Shown: positions 19,194 through 31,088, numbered from the stretch's first letter. The stretch is 64,000 nt of DNA from Massilia aurea (GCF_024753205.1 NZ_JANUGZ010000002.1:434001-498000), one strand, 5' to 3'. The notes: a model not told the origin generated them from the letters alone. Numbers and translations: made by a program.

Positions 19194-21350
19194 GTGAAAC
19201 GCACTCCCCTCATCGCAGCACTCGCCGGCGCCGCCATCCTGGCCGTCGGCACCGTCTTCTGGTTCACTGACCGGGTCGAACCCCACAGCGGCGCCACCCC
19301 GGTACTGACCGCCCCGGTCGCCAAAACCCAGCCATTCTGGCCTGCCCGCGTGCACCTGCTGGCAGGCGACGGCCAGGACGGCGTGCTCGATGGCGCAGCA
19401 CCCGCCAGCCGCTTCAGCGATCCCTACGGCGTGGCCATTGGCCCGCGCGGCGCAATCTATGTCGCCGACGGGGGCGAAGCCAACCGCATCCGCGTCGTCC
19501 GGCCCGATGGCGCGGTCTCGACGCTGGCCGGTGGCAAGGAAGGCTTTGTCGATGGCCTGGGTGCGGCCGCCGCGTTCAACACGCCGTCCGCCATCGCGCT
19601 CGACCACCTGGGCAATCTGTACGTAGCCGACACGGGCAACCATGCGATCCGCCGCATCGCGCCGGGTGGCGCCGTGACGACGCTGGCCGGCAACGGCAGT
19701 CCTGGCTATGTGGATGGCATCGGCCGCGCCGCCCAGTTCAACGGCCCGGTCGGGATCGCGGTGGATGACGCCGGCATCGTCTACGTGGCCGACACCTACA
19801 ACGACCGCATCCGCCGCATCGCCCCGGATGGCACGGTGACCACGCTGGCCGGCACTGGCAAGCCGAACCTGTTCGACGGCCCTGGCACGGCCGCCGCCTT
19901 CGATACCCCGAGCGCGCTGGCCGTCGACCACGACGGCAACCTGTACATCGCCGACACCGGCAACAACGCGGTGCGCCGCCTGCGCCCCGACGGCACGGTC
20001 GACACGCTCGCGCTGCCGCCCGAGGCCGAGCGCCGGCCTGCGCTACGCCGTCCGGTGGGCCTGGCCGTCACACGCGACGGCTACCTGTACATCGTTGCCA
20101 GTGCCGGCGGACGCATCCTGCAGATGACGCCAACGGGTGAATTCCGCCCGCTGGAGGACACTGACCACCCGCTCGAGCCGAACGGTTTCGGCAGCGACGG
20201 CACCGTGCAGCTCAACGGCCCGCGCGGCATCGCGGTTGCGCGCGACGGCAGCCTGGTGGTGGCCGACGCCAACGCCCATCGCCTGCACCGCATCGCGCCG
20301 CCGCGCGCAGGCGAAGCCGCGCCCGTGCTGGCGTGCCCGCCGCTGCAACGGCGCACGGAACCGATGCCCTGGCCGCTTGGCCCGCAAGACACGGTCCATG
20401 AAGTCGTGGGCGTGATGGGCGAAGTGCGCGGCACGTATGGCGGCGACAGCCGCGACCATTTCCACGCGGGCCTGGACGTACGCGGCGACGTCGGCGCAAC
20501 CGTGCTGGCGATCCTGCCGACCAAGGTGACCGATCCGTATGCCAATTGGGGATTCAACAACCTCGGCGAAGGCATGAGCGTGGGGCCGCTGTCGTACATT
20601 CACATGCGCGTGGGACGCGATCCCCAAGGCCGTGCGCTCGATCCGCGCTTCCAGATCCAGCGCGAAGAAACCGCCAATGGCAAACCCAATGGCAAGGCCG
20701 TGCGCGTGCGGGTGCCGCGCGGCACCCGCTTTGCCGTCGGCGACAAGCTCGGCACGCTCAATGCGCTGTCGCACGTGCACCTCGATTACTACCAGGGCGG
20801 ATCGCTCGTCAATGCGCTCACACTGCCGTTCATCGGCTTCGTCGACACGGTGACGCCGACGATCTCGCGCATCGCGCTGTACGACACTGCCGGCAAACGC
20901 ATCACGGCGAGCAAGGGCCAGCCCCTGCGCCTGGAGCGCACACTGGGCGAGCTGCAGATCGTCGTGAATGCCTATGACCAGGTGGACGGCAACCTGGCGC
21001 GGCGCAAGCTGGGCCTGTACAAGCTGGGCTACCAGGTGCTGCGCGCCGATGGCACGCCACTGCCCGGCTTCGAGCAGCCCGTCATCACGCAGGTCTACGA
21101 CCGCCTGCCGCGCAATCCTGACGCCGTGAAAGCGGTGTATGCACCGACCAGCGGCATCACGGTCTACGGCAGCGCATCGACCCAGTTCGACTATGCGCTG
21201 AACAACCGCCTGCGCGATGGCAGGATCGAGACGGGCAGCTGGCGCATCGCCGACCTGGCGCCGGGCGAGTACCTGCTGCGCATCCACGCCGCTGACTATG
21301 CGGGCCAGGTGGCGCAGAACGGCCGCGACCTGGCGTTCGTGATCGAGTAG
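19194..21350 (+). CDS. NHL-repeat beta-propeller fused to an M23/LytM-like peptidase domain
   Basis: Exported protein of 718 residues with a GTG start. A signal peptide or N-terminal anchor lies at about 1-25. Residues about 50-385 are NHL repeats, each with a YVADTGN/HAIRRI-type unit and a GxVTTLAG turn, consistent with a six-bladed propeller. From about 400 on there is an M23-like domain: the HxGxD-type zinc motif is H424-A-G-L-D428 and the HxH motif is H527-V-H529, so the metal ligands look intact. A beta-rich C-terminal region (about 545-718) follows. NHL propellers bind other molecules and M23 enzymes cut peptidoglycan or peptides. The combined function is unknown. There is no signature of frameshift fusion. 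Confidence 0.85.
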   Translation: MKRTPLIAALAGAAILAVGTVFWFTDRVEPHSGATPVLTAPVAKTQPFWPARVHLLAGDGQDGVLDGAAPASRFSDPYGVAIGPRGAIYVADGGEANRIRVVRPDGAVSTLAGGKEGFVDGLGAAAAFNTPSAIALDHLGNLYVADTGNHAIRRIAPGGAVTTLAGNGSPGYVDGIGRAAQFNGPVGIAVDDAGIVYVADTYNDRIRRIAPDGTVTTLAGTGKPNLFDGPGTAAAFDTPSALAVDHDGNLYIADTGNNAVRRLRPDGTVDTLALPPEAERRPALRRPVGLAVTRDGYLYIVASAGGRILQMTPTGEFRPLEDTDHPLEPNGFGSDGTVQLNGPRGIAVARDGSLVVADANAHRLHRIAPPRAGEAAPVLACPPLQRRTEPMPWPLGPQDTVHEVVGVMGEVRGTYGGDSRDHFHAGLDVRGDVGATVLAILPTKVTDPYANWGFNNLGEGMSVGPLSYIHMRVGRDPQGRALDPRFQIQREETANGKPNGKAVRVRVPRGTRFAVGDKLGTLNALSHVHLDYYQGGSLVNALTLPFIGFVDTVTPTISRIALYDTAGKRITASKGQPLRLERTLGELQIVVNAYDQVDGNLARRKLGLYKLGYQVLRADGTPLPGFEQPVITQVYDRLPRNPDAVKAVYAPTSGITVYGSASTQFDYALNNRLRDGRIETGSWRIADLAPGEYLLRIHAADYAGQVAQNGRDLAFVIE

Positions 21351-21436
21351 AGCGCCTGGCAGCGAGCCGCGCATGGCTGGTGGGCGTGCAGAAATTCGTG
21401 CAGGGCGTGGACGTGATTTACCGGATCGGCAAGTAG
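21350..21436 (+). pseudogene. Possible C-terminal remnant of a lost gene
   Basis: In a frame different from the preceding gene, codons from 21350 to a TAG at 21434-21436 read as a plausible C-terminus of 28 residues (ending GVQKFVQGVDVIYRIGK). About 24 of 28 third positions are G or C, as in real genes here. There is no start or upstream part. It could be chance. Confidence 0.25.
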
Positions 21437-21544
21437 GCCAGCCTGCCTTGCCGTGCGCCATGTCACGCGCCTGTCATCGAGACGTGAACGGATGAGTGCT
21501 CAGGCGTATGATGGACTCATCCACTGTCCACGAGAGGCACCAGC

Positions 21545-22618
21545 ATGAGCAAGCACCATAAAACGAAGCACCTGACGCCCGAGGTCGCGGCGGTCGCGAC
21601 GCCCGATCTGACGCAGGCAATCACAATCACAGAGGCAACCGAGACGACCGAGGCGACCGAGGCAGCCGACGAACCGCAAACGGACCAGCCGCTGCCAGCA
21701 GAGCCGGCCCCCGACGTCAAAGAAGCGCCGATCGGCGCGGTCAAGGCCGAACCGGTCCACCTGCGCGGGCGCATGACGCTCGAAGACGCGTTCCAGGCCA
21801 TTGGCCTCAATTGTGTGGCGCAGATCGAAGCGAACGTGCCGGGCGTGCTGAAACAGCATGTCGAGAGCCTGCACCAGATGCGCGTGGGCCTGCGCCGCCT
21901 GCGCGCGCTGCTGGCGATGTTCGAGGAACTGGCGCCGCCGCCGGTGCCGCTGCATGCAAGCATCGAGTGGCTGTCCGGCGAACTCGGTCCTGCGCGCGAC
22001 TGGGATGTGCTGGCCGATTCCACCATCAAGCGCGTGCCGGGCATCGATGCGCACGCGCTGCGCCAGGCCGCGCACGACCGCGCCACGGGCCACCACGCGC
22101 AGATCCTGCACGTGCTGCGCGATGCGCGCTATACCGAATTGATGGCGCAACTGAAGGACTGGCTGGGCGAGCGCCGCTGGCAGCCTGAAGGCGGCCTGCC
22201 GAAAGATTCGCCGCTGCTCGAACGCGCCGCGAAAAGCGCCCTGCCCCTGCTGCGCACGGCCGAGAAGCGCCTGGCCAAGCGCATCGACGGGCTGGATGAA
22301 TCGGATGCACCGGGCCGTCACCGTGTGCGCATCGCGGCCAAAAAGGCGCGCTATGCGGCGGAATTCTTCCGCGACCTGCTGCCGGCGCAGCGCGTCAAAC
22401 GCTACCTCGGGCATCTCGAAAAGCTGCAGGATCGCCTGGGCGCGCTGAATGATCTCGCCGTGGCTGACCAGTTGCTCGAAGAACTCAAGGGTGGCAGCAG
22501 CCAGGTCGCCAAGCAGGCGGCCTATGTGCGTGGGTATATCGCGGCAACCGGGCAAGCCGATGCGCAGGGGCTGTCGAAGGTGCTGGCCGACGTTGCCAAA
22601 CGCCGCATCACGCGCTGA
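21545..22618 (+). CDS. CHAD domain-containing protein
   Basis: A cytosolic protein of 357 residues. The first 70 residues are low-complexity, rich in Ala, Thr and Glu (repeated EATETTEATEAA). The CHAD domain spans about 80-350, with the conserved His/Arg pattern HQMRVGLRRLRALL and a second half HRVRIAAKKARYAAEF. CHAD domains are known to bind polyphosphate, and in many bacteria they are fused to or sit beside CYTH triphosphatases. No CYTH domain or polyphosphate gene is in this window. A hairpin terminator downstream belongs to the convergent katG. Confidence 0.9.
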   Translation: MSKHHKTKHLTPEVAAVATPDLTQAITITEATETTEATEAADEPQTDQPLPAEPAPDVKEAPIGAVKAEPVHLRGRMTLEDAFQAIGLNCVAQIEANVPGVLKQHVESLHQMRVGLRRLRALLAMFEELAPPPVPLHASIEWLSGELGPARDWDVLADSTIKRVPGIDAHALRQAAHDRATGHHAQILHVLRDARYTELMAQLKDWLGERRWQPEGGLPKDSPLLERAAKSALPLLRTAEKRLAKRIDGLDESDAPGRHRVRIAAKKARYAAEFFRDLLPAQRVKRYLGHLEKLQDRLGALNDLAVADQLLEELKGGSSQVAKQAAYVRGYIAATGQADAQGLSKVLADVAKRRITR

Positions 22619-22636
22619 TTTGCACCGGCGAGGCTG

Positions 22637-22668
22637 AAAAGAAAAAGGCCCGGGATTCACCCCGGGCC
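22637..22668 (-). terminator. Rho-independent terminator of katG
   Basis: 8-bp perfect stem (GGCCCGGG / CCCGGGCC), 6-base loop, followed on the minus strand by T5-C-T4, 11 bases after the katG stop. Confidence 0.88.
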
Positions 22669-22679
22669 AGACTACAGAG

Positions 22680-25569
<2,890 letters not shown>

Positions 25570-25584
25570 GACTGCGCCGGCGCT

Positions 25585-26220
25585 CTACCAGCGGTCGAGC
25601 GTGACGAAGTCACCCAGCGTCCCCCGCTGGGCCCAGCCTTCCAGTTCGAGCATCGGCTTCGGATAGAACTCCGCCACATGCCCCAGGCACAGGATCGCCA
25701 CCGGCTTGGCGCCTTCCGGTATTCCGAGCAAGGCCGCGAGCTGGTCGGGGTCGAACAGCGACACCCACCCCATTCCCACCCCTTCGGCACGCGCGGCCAG
25801 CCACATGTTCTGGATCGCGCAGGACACCGAGGCCAGGTCCATCTCGGGCAGCGTGCGGCGCCCGAACACGTGGCGCTCGCGCCCGTCCATCAGCGCCACG
25901 ACCAGTACCTCGCCGCATTCACGCAGTCCCTCTACCTTCAGGCGCATGAATTCGGCGCCGCGCTCGCCCAGAGCATCGGCAGTGGCCTCGCGCTCCGCTT
26001 CAACGAGCGCGCAGATCTGTTCACGCAATGGCGTTGACGCGATGCGGATGAAGCGCCACGGCTGCATCATGCCGACGCTGGGCGCCTGGTGCGCCGCCGT
26101 CAGCAGGCGCAGCAGCACCGCCTCGTCGATCGCGCCGGGGATGAAGTGGCGCACATCGCGCCGCTCGGCGATGGCGCGGTAGACGCCCTCGATCTGGGCG
26201 TCGTCGAAGCGGTGCGCCAT
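25585..26220 (-). CDS. bluB: 5,6-dimethylbenzimidazole synthase
   Basis: Flavin-destructase of the nitroreductase fold that converts FMNH2 to the lower ligand of cobalamin, 211 residues. Typical BluB features are the N-terminal RRDVRHF, the HQAPSVGMMQPWRFI segment and the GMGWVSLFDP loop. ATG 26220 is chosen as the start because it gives the family N-terminus and leaves a 5-base gap to the upstream ferredoxin gene. The two genes form a small operon. No other cobalamin gene or cobalamin riboswitch is in the window. Confidence 0.92.
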   Translation of the reverse strand: MAHRFDDAQIEGVYRAIAERRDVRHFIPGAIDEAVLLRLLTAAHQAPSVGMMQPWRFIRIASTPLREQICALVEAEREATADALGERGAEFMRLKVEGLRECGEVLVVALMDGRERHVFGRRTLPEMDLASVSCAIQNMWLAARAEGVGMGWVSLFDPDQLAALLGIPEGAKPVAILCLGHVAEFYPKPMLELEGWAQRGTLGDFVTLDRW

Positions 26221-26225
26221 CGGCG

Positions 26226-26600
26226 TCACGCCTCTGCGCCCGCCTGGTGGAACACCAGGTCTTCCACGCGTTCGCCCTTGCACAGGTGCTGGTCGATGAT
26301 GCGGTCCATATTGTCTAGCGTGACGTTGTAGTACCAGGTGCCGTCCGGCTGGACGCAGACGATCGGCCCGCCCTTGCAGGCCGCGAAGCAGCTCACCCGG
26401 CTGCGCTTGACGCGCAGCGGGCCGCCATCCAGGCCGCTGGCCTTGAACTTCTCGCCCAGGCTGTCGAACAACGCCTGTGCAGCGCCATCGGCATTGCAGC
26501 GAGGGCCGGTGCACACGAGCAGGTGGCGGCGGTAGACGCCGATGGTGGGCTTGACGACCTGGCGGGGCGTATCGGGTACGGGGGAATCGAGGGTGGTCAT
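26226..26600 (-). CDS. Thioredoxin-like [2Fe-2S] ferredoxin domain protein
   Basis: A 124-residue protein with four Cys in the thioredoxin-like ferredoxin pattern: CTGPRC (C-x4-C) and SCFAAC (C-x3-C). The ATG at 26600 is preferred over an in-frame TTG 18 bases upstream; neither has a strong ribosome site. Such ferredoxins often accompany cobalamin genes, and here it precedes bluB by 5 bases. It may supply electrons to that pathway, which is an inference from context. Confidence 0.85.
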   Translation of the reverse strand: MTTLDSPVPDTPRQVVKPTIGVYRRHLLVCTGPRCNADGAAQALFDSLGEKFKASGLDGGPLRVKRSRVSCFAACKGGPIVCVQPDGTWYYNVTLDNMDRIIDQHLCKGERVEDLVFHQAGAEA

Positions 26601-26669
26601 GCTTTGGTCAGGTGGCAAAGGCGGGAGAATAGCCGGCGATCTTACACCACGCGCCCTGCGGATCGCCCA

Positions 26670-26703
26670 TAAAAAAGCGCGCCTTGCTCACGCAGGCGCG
26701 CTT
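26670..26703 (-). terminator. Terminator of the cytochrome c gene
   Basis: 10-bp perfect stem (AAGCGCGCCT / AGGCGCGCTT), 9-base loop, and a run of T on the minus strand, 25 bases past the cytochrome stop. Confidence 0.85.
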
Positions 26704-26727
26704 CATGACGTGCAGCAGCCGGATGGC

Positions 26728-27036
26728 TTATTTCGTTGCGAGCACCCACTTGACCAGCGAGCGCGCTTCGGCTTCGCTGACCTGCGGATTGGCCGGCATC
26801 GGGATCGGGCCCCAGGTGCCTGAGCCGCCCTTGAGCACCTTCTGCACCAGCTTGTCTTCGGCGCCCTTCTGGCCCGCGTATTTTTCGGCGACGTCCTTGT
26901 AGGCCGGGCCAACCAGCTTGGTGGCCGACGTGTGGCAGGCCATGCAATTCTTGGCCTTGGCCAGGTCGGCCTGGGCCAGGGCGCTGCCGGATGCAAACGC
27001 CGACAGCACGACACACAACAACAGGGACCGCTTCAT
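26728..27036 (-). CDS. Periplasmic monohaem cytochrome c, c551/c552-like
   Basis: Class I cytochrome c of 102 residues. A signal peptide (MKRSLLLCVVLSAFASGSALAQA) precedes a mature domain of about 80 residues with the haem motif CMACH and the axial-Met region PIPMPANP. ATG 27036 has a GGAG site. It should carry electrons in the periplasm between respiratory complexes. It is monocistronic, with its own terminator. Confidence 0.93.
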   Translation of the reverse strand: MKRSLLLCVVLSAFASGSALAQADLAKAKNCMACHTSATKLVGPAYKDVAEKYAGQKGAEDKLVQKVLKGGSGTWGPIPMPANPQVSEAEARSLVKWVLATK

Positions 27037-27140
27037 GGAATTCTCCGGATTAGTGATTGAGTGAATTTTACCGGCAATCCCCTGGGCCATCTGCAAGCGA
27101 TACACTCTGTAACGCGATCACCACATTTGCTCATACGGTG

Positions 27141-27191
27141 TAACAGGAAACTGTTAAATTTGCCCATGAGCATCATTTACGCCGTAAGATG
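27141..27191 (+). promoter_or_regulatory. Two small hairpins in the leader of the Trp-rich gene
   Basis: TAACAG and CTGTTA flank a GAAA tetraloop (27141-27156). A second inverted repeat with TTACG / CGTAA and outer CATC / GATG spans 27171-27191. Both lie between the cytochrome gene and the AAGGAG site of the next gene. Confidence 0.35.
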
Positions 27192-27214
27192 TGTGGCTAC
27201 AAGGAGTTTTTACC

Positions 27215-27439
27215 ATGCCCCTGATCCTGTTGATCGCCCTGCTTGCCGCCCTACGCGGCTTCGAAGTCTGGCGTTTTGCCGACCTGTCCTGGTGGTACAT
27301 CATCGGCCTGATGGTGGTCGCCTTCATCTGGTTCGAGTACATCGAAAAGGCGCTGGGCCTGGACAAGCGCAAGGCGCACGACGTCGATGAACAGCGCCGC
27401 AGCGACCGCGTGAAAAAGTCGCTGGAAAAACGCCGCTGA
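27215..27439 (+). CDS. Small Trp-rich membrane protein, TIGR04438-like
   Basis: A 74-residue protein with two hydrophobic segments (about 1-12 and 25-42) rich in Trp (FEVWRF, LSWWYI, FIWFEY) and a charged C-terminal tail rich in Lys and Arg. ATG 27215 follows AAGGAG. It matches the small Trp-rich family known from Burkholderiales, whose function is unknown. It stands alone before a LysR gene. Confidence 0.85.
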   Translation: MPLILLIALLAALRGFEVWRFADLSWWYIIGLMVVAFIWFEYIEKALGLDKRKAHDVDEQRRSDRVKKSLEKRR

Positions 27440-27517
27440 CCAGACCCCGGCGCTGTCGTCGTTGTGCTGTGATACATTGGACAACTCACCGAGCCCTGTC
27501 CATTCACACTTCCATCA

Positions 27518-28423
27518 ATGCATCCCGAACTGCGCCAGCTCCGCCATTTCGTCGCCGTGGCTGAAGAGCTGCATTTCGGCCGCGCCGCGCAGCGCCTGCA
27601 CATGACGCAGCCGCCGCTCTCGCAAAGCATCGCCAATCTCGAAGACCTGCTCGGCGCGCCGCTGTTTTTGCGCAACCGCCGCATGGTCGGCCTGACAGCG
27701 GCCGGCAGCGCGCTGCTGCCCGAAGCACGCCGCATCCTCGACGAGGCTGGCGCGCTGCCCGAACTGGTGCGGCGCGCGGCCAGCGGCGAGGCGGGCCGCC
27801 TGGCGCTGTCGTTTGTCTCCACGGCCGGCCTGGGCATGCTGCCCGACGTGCTGCGCCGCTACCGCGCCGCGTTCCCGGGCGTGCGCCTGGTGCTGCACGA
27901 GGCGACGTCCGACGTGCAATTCGACGACCTGCTGTCCGGCCGCATCGATGCCGGCTTCGTGATCCCGCTGCAGCCGGGCGCGCCGGCCGGCATGGCCGAT
28001 CCTGCGCTCGACTACCGCAAGCTGCTCGACGAACCCTTGGTGCTGTGCGCGCCCAGCGGACTGGCGGCGCTGGCCGCACCGGGGCCGGTGTGGCTGCGCG
28101 ACCTGCCCCCGCTGCCGCTGGTGATCTTCCCGCGCACGGTGGCGCCCAGCCTGCACGATGCGATCCTCGCGTGCTATCGCGCCGCCGGCGTGCTGCCCAC
28201 GATCGGGCAGGAGGCAATCCAGATGCAGACCATCGTCAGCCTGGTTTCCGGCGGCATGGGCTTGGCACTTGTGCCACAATCCGTCTCGAACCTGATGCGC
28301 CCCGGCGTAGAATACCGTGCCCTGCGCGACGCCGCGCCGCTGGCCGAAACGGGCCTGGCATGGCGGCGCGATAACGATTCGCCCGTCCTCAAGGGCTTCC
28401 TGGACCTATTGAAGAAAGACTGA
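27518..28423 (+). CDS. LysR-family transcriptional regulator
   Basis: A 301-residue regulator. The N-terminal winged helix-turn-helix is typical ([32 protein letters not shown]). The C-terminal part is a periplasmic-binding-like effector domain. It resembles the BenM/CatR branch by the LHFGRAA segment, but the inducer is unknown. Its stop is 2 bases before the lgt ATG, so lgt translation may be coupled to it. No divergent target gene is adjacent, which is unusual for LysR. Confidence 0.92.
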   Translation: MHPELRQLRHFVAVAEELHFGRAAQRLHMTQPPLSQSIANLEDLLGAPLFLRNRRMVGLTAAGSALLPEARRILDEAGALPELVRRAASGEAGRLALSFVSTAGLGMLPDVLRRYRAAFPGVRLVLHEATSDVQFDDLLSGRIDAGFVIPLQPGAPAGMADPALDYRKLLDEPLVLCAPSGLAALAAPGPVWLRDLPPLPLVIFPRTVAPSLHDAILACYRAAGVLPTIGQEAIQMQTIVSLVSGGMGLALVPQSVSNLMRPGVEYRALRDAAPLAETGLAWRRDNDSPVLKGFLDLLKKD

Positions 28424-28425
28424 TT

Positions 28426-29235
28426 ATGCTGATTCATCCGCAGCCGGACCCGATCGCGCTCGCGCTCGGGCCGGTGCAAATCCACTGGTATGGCCTGATG
28501 TACGTGGTCGCCTTTGCCCTATTCATCATGCTGGGCCGCGTGCGCATCCGCATGCCGCACGTGGCGGTGCAGGGCTGGACCAAGGATGATCTGGACGACA
28601 TGCTGTTCTACGGGATGCTCGGCGTGATCCTCGGCGGCCGCCTGGGCGAAGTGCTGTTCTACCAGCCGCTGTACTACCTGGCGCACCCGCTCGAGATCTT
28701 CATGATCTGGCGCGGCGGCATGTCGTTCCATGGTGGCTTCCTGGGTGTGCTGATCGCGATGGCGCTGTGGGCCCGCAAGCGCCGCCGCAACATCCTCGAC
28801 GTCTACGACTTCATCGCGCCGCTCGTGCCGCTGGGGTATGCCGCCGGCCGCATGGGTAACTTCATCAACGCCGAACTGCCGGGCCGTCTGGCCGATCCGA
28901 GCCTGCCGTGGGCCATGCTGTGGCCGGGCGTGACCGGCCCGCGCCATCCGTCGCCGCTGTACCAGGCGCTGATCGACGGCGTGCTGGTCTTCATCATCCT
29001 GTGGCTGTTCGCACGCAAGGCGCGTCCGCGCCTGGCCGTGGGCGCCATGTTCACGCTGCTGTATGGCTGCGCGCGCTTCTTCACCGAATGGTTCCGCGTG
29101 CCGGATTGGGAAACCACCGTATTCGGCTTGCCGATCACGTCGGGCCAGGTATTGTCGCTGCCGATGATCGTTGGCGCGCTGGCCATGCTGGCGTGGGCGT
29201 ATCGCAAAGCGCCGGCGCGCCCCGTGACGGCATAA
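28426..29235 (+). CDS. lgt: Phosphatidylglycerol-prolipoprotein diacylglyceryl transferase
   Basis: Inner-membrane enzyme that attaches diacylglycerol to the lipobox Cys of pre-lipoproteins, 269 residues with about seven membrane segments. The signature [14 protein letters not shown] is present, as are the HxFG-type motif [11 protein letters not shown] and the N-terminal [23 protein letters not shown]. It serves the lipoproteins in this window, such as the NodT channel. It lies directly behind a LysR gene. A 9-bp hairpin without U-tract follows. Confidence 0.97.
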   Translation: MLIHPQPDPIALALGPVQIHWYGLMYVVAFALFIMLGRVRIRMPHVAVQGWTKDDLDDMLFYGMLGVILGGRLGEVLFYQPLYYLAHPLEIFMIWRGGMSFHGGFLGVLIAMALWARKRRRNILDVYDFIAPLVPLGYAAGRMGNFINAELPGRLADPSLPWAMLWPGVTGPRHPSPLYQALIDGVLVFIILWLFARKARPRLAVGAMFTLLYGCARFFTEWFRVPDWETTVFGLPITSGQVLSLPMIVGALAMLAWAYRKAPARPVTA

Positions 29236-29244
29236 GTACCCCCT

Positions 29245-29273
29245 GGGTGGGCGAACGCACAGAGCGCCCACCC
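29245..29273 (+). terminator. Hairpin after lgt
   Basis: Perfect 9-bp stem (GGGTGGGCG / CGCCCACCC) with an 11-base loop, followed by TTGCTGC rather than a proper U-tract. Confidence 0.45.
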
Positions 29274-29313
29274 TTGCTGCATCCACAATGGGCCTCCCCG
29301 ACACGGAGTCCCG

Positions 29314-30612
29314 ATGGTAAAAATCCGGCGCAAACGACATATCGGCTGGTGGCTGCTGCTCGCAGCCGTCATCGTCGCCAGCGGCATCGCGTTTGCCATC
29401 ATGTGGCGTCCCGCACTGGCGCCGCAGTCCACACAACCATCCTTCGACACCACCCGCATCGGGCGCGGCGCCAACCTGGCGCGCCTTGGCATGTGCGCCT
29501 CGTGCCACACGCCGGATCTGTCGCGGCCCTTCGCCGGCGGCAAGCCGATGAACACCCCGTTCGGCACGGTCCACAGCACCAACATCACCCCCGACGCCAC
29601 GACCGGCATCGGCGCCTGGAGCGAAGCAGCCTTCACGCGCGCGATGCGCGAAGGCGTCGCACGCGACGGCCACCTGCTCTATCCCGCCTTCCCGTACAAC
29701 CACTATGTACGCATGACGGACGGCGACATCCAGGATTTATACGCCTACTTCATGACCCGCCCCGCGATCGTGGCGCCGGCGCGCGAGAACCGGATGACGT
29801 TCCCGTTCGGGTTCCGCCCGCTGGTCGCGTTCTGGAATGTGCTGTACCTGGACGATGCGCCATGGCAGCCGGTCGCCGGGCAATCGGCCGAATGGAACCG
29901 CGGCGCGTACCTGGCCGACGCGGTTGCACACTGCGCCGCCTGCCACACGCCGCGCACGCTGCTGGGCGGCCCCGATCTGAAGAAGCAGCTTGGCGGCGGC
30001 GAAGCCGATGACTGGTACGCGCCAGCGCTGAATCAGGATTCGCCCTCGCCCCTGCCGTGGACGCGCGACCAGCTGCACGCATATCTGCGCACCGGCGTCG
30101 CGCACGACCATGCGATGGCGGCCGGGCCGATGCAGGATGTGGTCACGCACCTGGCGCAAGCCGACGAGCGCGATGTGGCGGCGCTGGCCGCCTGGACCCA
30201 CAGCCAGCTGGCCAAGGCGCCGCCGCGCGCAACGCCGGCGCAGCAGGCCGGCCCGCTGCCCAAACCGGGCAACGACGACCCCGACCTGCAGCGCATGACG
30301 CTCGGCTACGCCGTGTATGCAAATTCGTGCGCACGCTGCCACGACGCCGGGCGCGACGCAAGTTCCGGCACCGCGCTGCCGCTGCAAAAAGCGATCGCGC
30401 TATACGACCCCGATCCGCGCGACCTGATTCACATCACGCTGGATGGCATCACGCCGCCCGATGGCGAGCCGTCGCGCTTCATGCCGGCCTTTAAAACGAT
30501 CCTGACCGACGAACAGACCGGCGCCCTCGCGGCCTACCTGCGCAAATATGGCGCGAACCAACCCGTGTGGCCCGATCTGGACAAGGCCGTGCGCAAAGCG
30601 AGCAAAGAATGA
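29314..30612 (+). CDS. Membrane-anchored trihaem cytochrome c subunit of a dehydrogenase
   Basis: A 432-residue electron-transfer subunit. An N-terminal membrane anchor (about 11-30) is followed by three c-type domains with haem motifs CASCH (residue 61), CAACH and CARCH. The arrangement matches cytochrome subunits of alcohol and aldehyde dehydrogenases. Its stop overlaps the ATG of the [2Fe-2S] subunit (ATGA), so it is cotranscribed. It should take electrons from the molybdenum enzyme and feed the quinone pool or a terminal oxidase from the periplasmic face. Confidence 0.92.
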   Translation: MVKIRRKRHIGWWLLLAAVIVASGIAFAIMWRPALAPQSTQPSFDTTRIGRGANLARLGMCASCHTPDLSRPFAGGKPMNTPFGTVHSTNITPDATTGIGAWSEAAFTRAMREGVARDGHLLYPAFPYNHYVRMTDGDIQDLYAYFMTRPAIVAPARENRMTFPFGFRPLVAFWNVLYLDDAPWQPVAGQSAEWNRGAYLADAVAHCAACHTPRTLLGGPDLKKQLGGGEADDWYAPALNQDSPSPLPWTRDQLHAYLRTGVAHDHAMAAGPMQDVVTHLAQADERDVAALAAWTHSQLAKAPPRATPAQQAGPLPKPGNDDPDLQRMTLGYAVYANSCARCHDAGRDASSGTALPLQKAIALYDPDPRDLIHITLDGITPPDGEPSRFMPAFKTILTDEQTGALAAYLRKYGANQPVWPDLDKAVRKASKE

Positions 30613-31088
30613 CGACCTACCGCCTGCAGGTAAACGGCAAGGTGCACGCCGTCGACCAGGATGCCGACACCCCGCTGCTGTACGTGCTGCGCAACGACCT
30701 GGAACTCAATGGCGCCAAGTTCGGCTGCGGCCTGGGCCAGTGCGGTTCGTGCACGGTGCTGCTGGACGGGAAGCCGGCGATGTCGTGTATGGTGCCAGTG
30801 TCCGTCGTCGGCCAGCGGCCGGTGCGCACGGTCGAAGGCCTGGGCAATGCCACCACCCCGGGCGTACTGCAGCAAGCGTTCATCGACGAGCAGGCCGCCC
30901 AGTGCGGCTACTGCATCGCTGGCATGCTGATGCAGGCCACGGCGCTGCTCGAAAGGACGCCGGCGCCGACCGACGCCCAGATCCGCGCCCACATGTCGCC
31001 GAACCTGTGCCGCTGCGGCACGCACATGCGCATCCTGCGCGCCGTGCGGCGCGCCGCCAATACGCTGGCAGCGAAGGGCAAGCCATGA
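30609..31088 (+). CDS. [2Fe-2S] subunit of a molybdenum hydroxylase
   Basis: The small iron-sulfur subunit of a xanthine-oxidase-family enzyme, 159 residues. The plant-type ferredoxin cluster is in FGCGLGQCGSCTVLLDG. The second, helical cluster domain has QCGYCIAGML and LCRCGTH. There is no signal peptide, consistent with export as a folded complex with the Tat-signal large subunit. The start overlaps the cytochrome stop, and the end overlaps the large-subunit start by 4 bases. It relates to IorA/NicA and the small subunit of membrane-bound aldehyde dehydrogenase. Confidence 0.93.
   Translation: MTTYRLQVNGKVHAVDQDADTPLLYVLRNDLELNGAKFGCGLGQCGSCTVLLDGKPAMSCMVPVSVVGQRPVRTVEGLGNATTPGVLQQAFIDEQAAQCGYCIAGMLMQATALLERTPAPTDAQIRAHMSPNLCRCGTHMRILRAVRRAANTLAAKGKP

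Noticed and set aside
26601..26727. Possible cobalamin riboswitch before the ferredoxin-bluB pair
   Set aside because: The gap to the cytochrome gene is only about 125 bases and mostly holds that gene's terminator; no B12-box sequence was seen.
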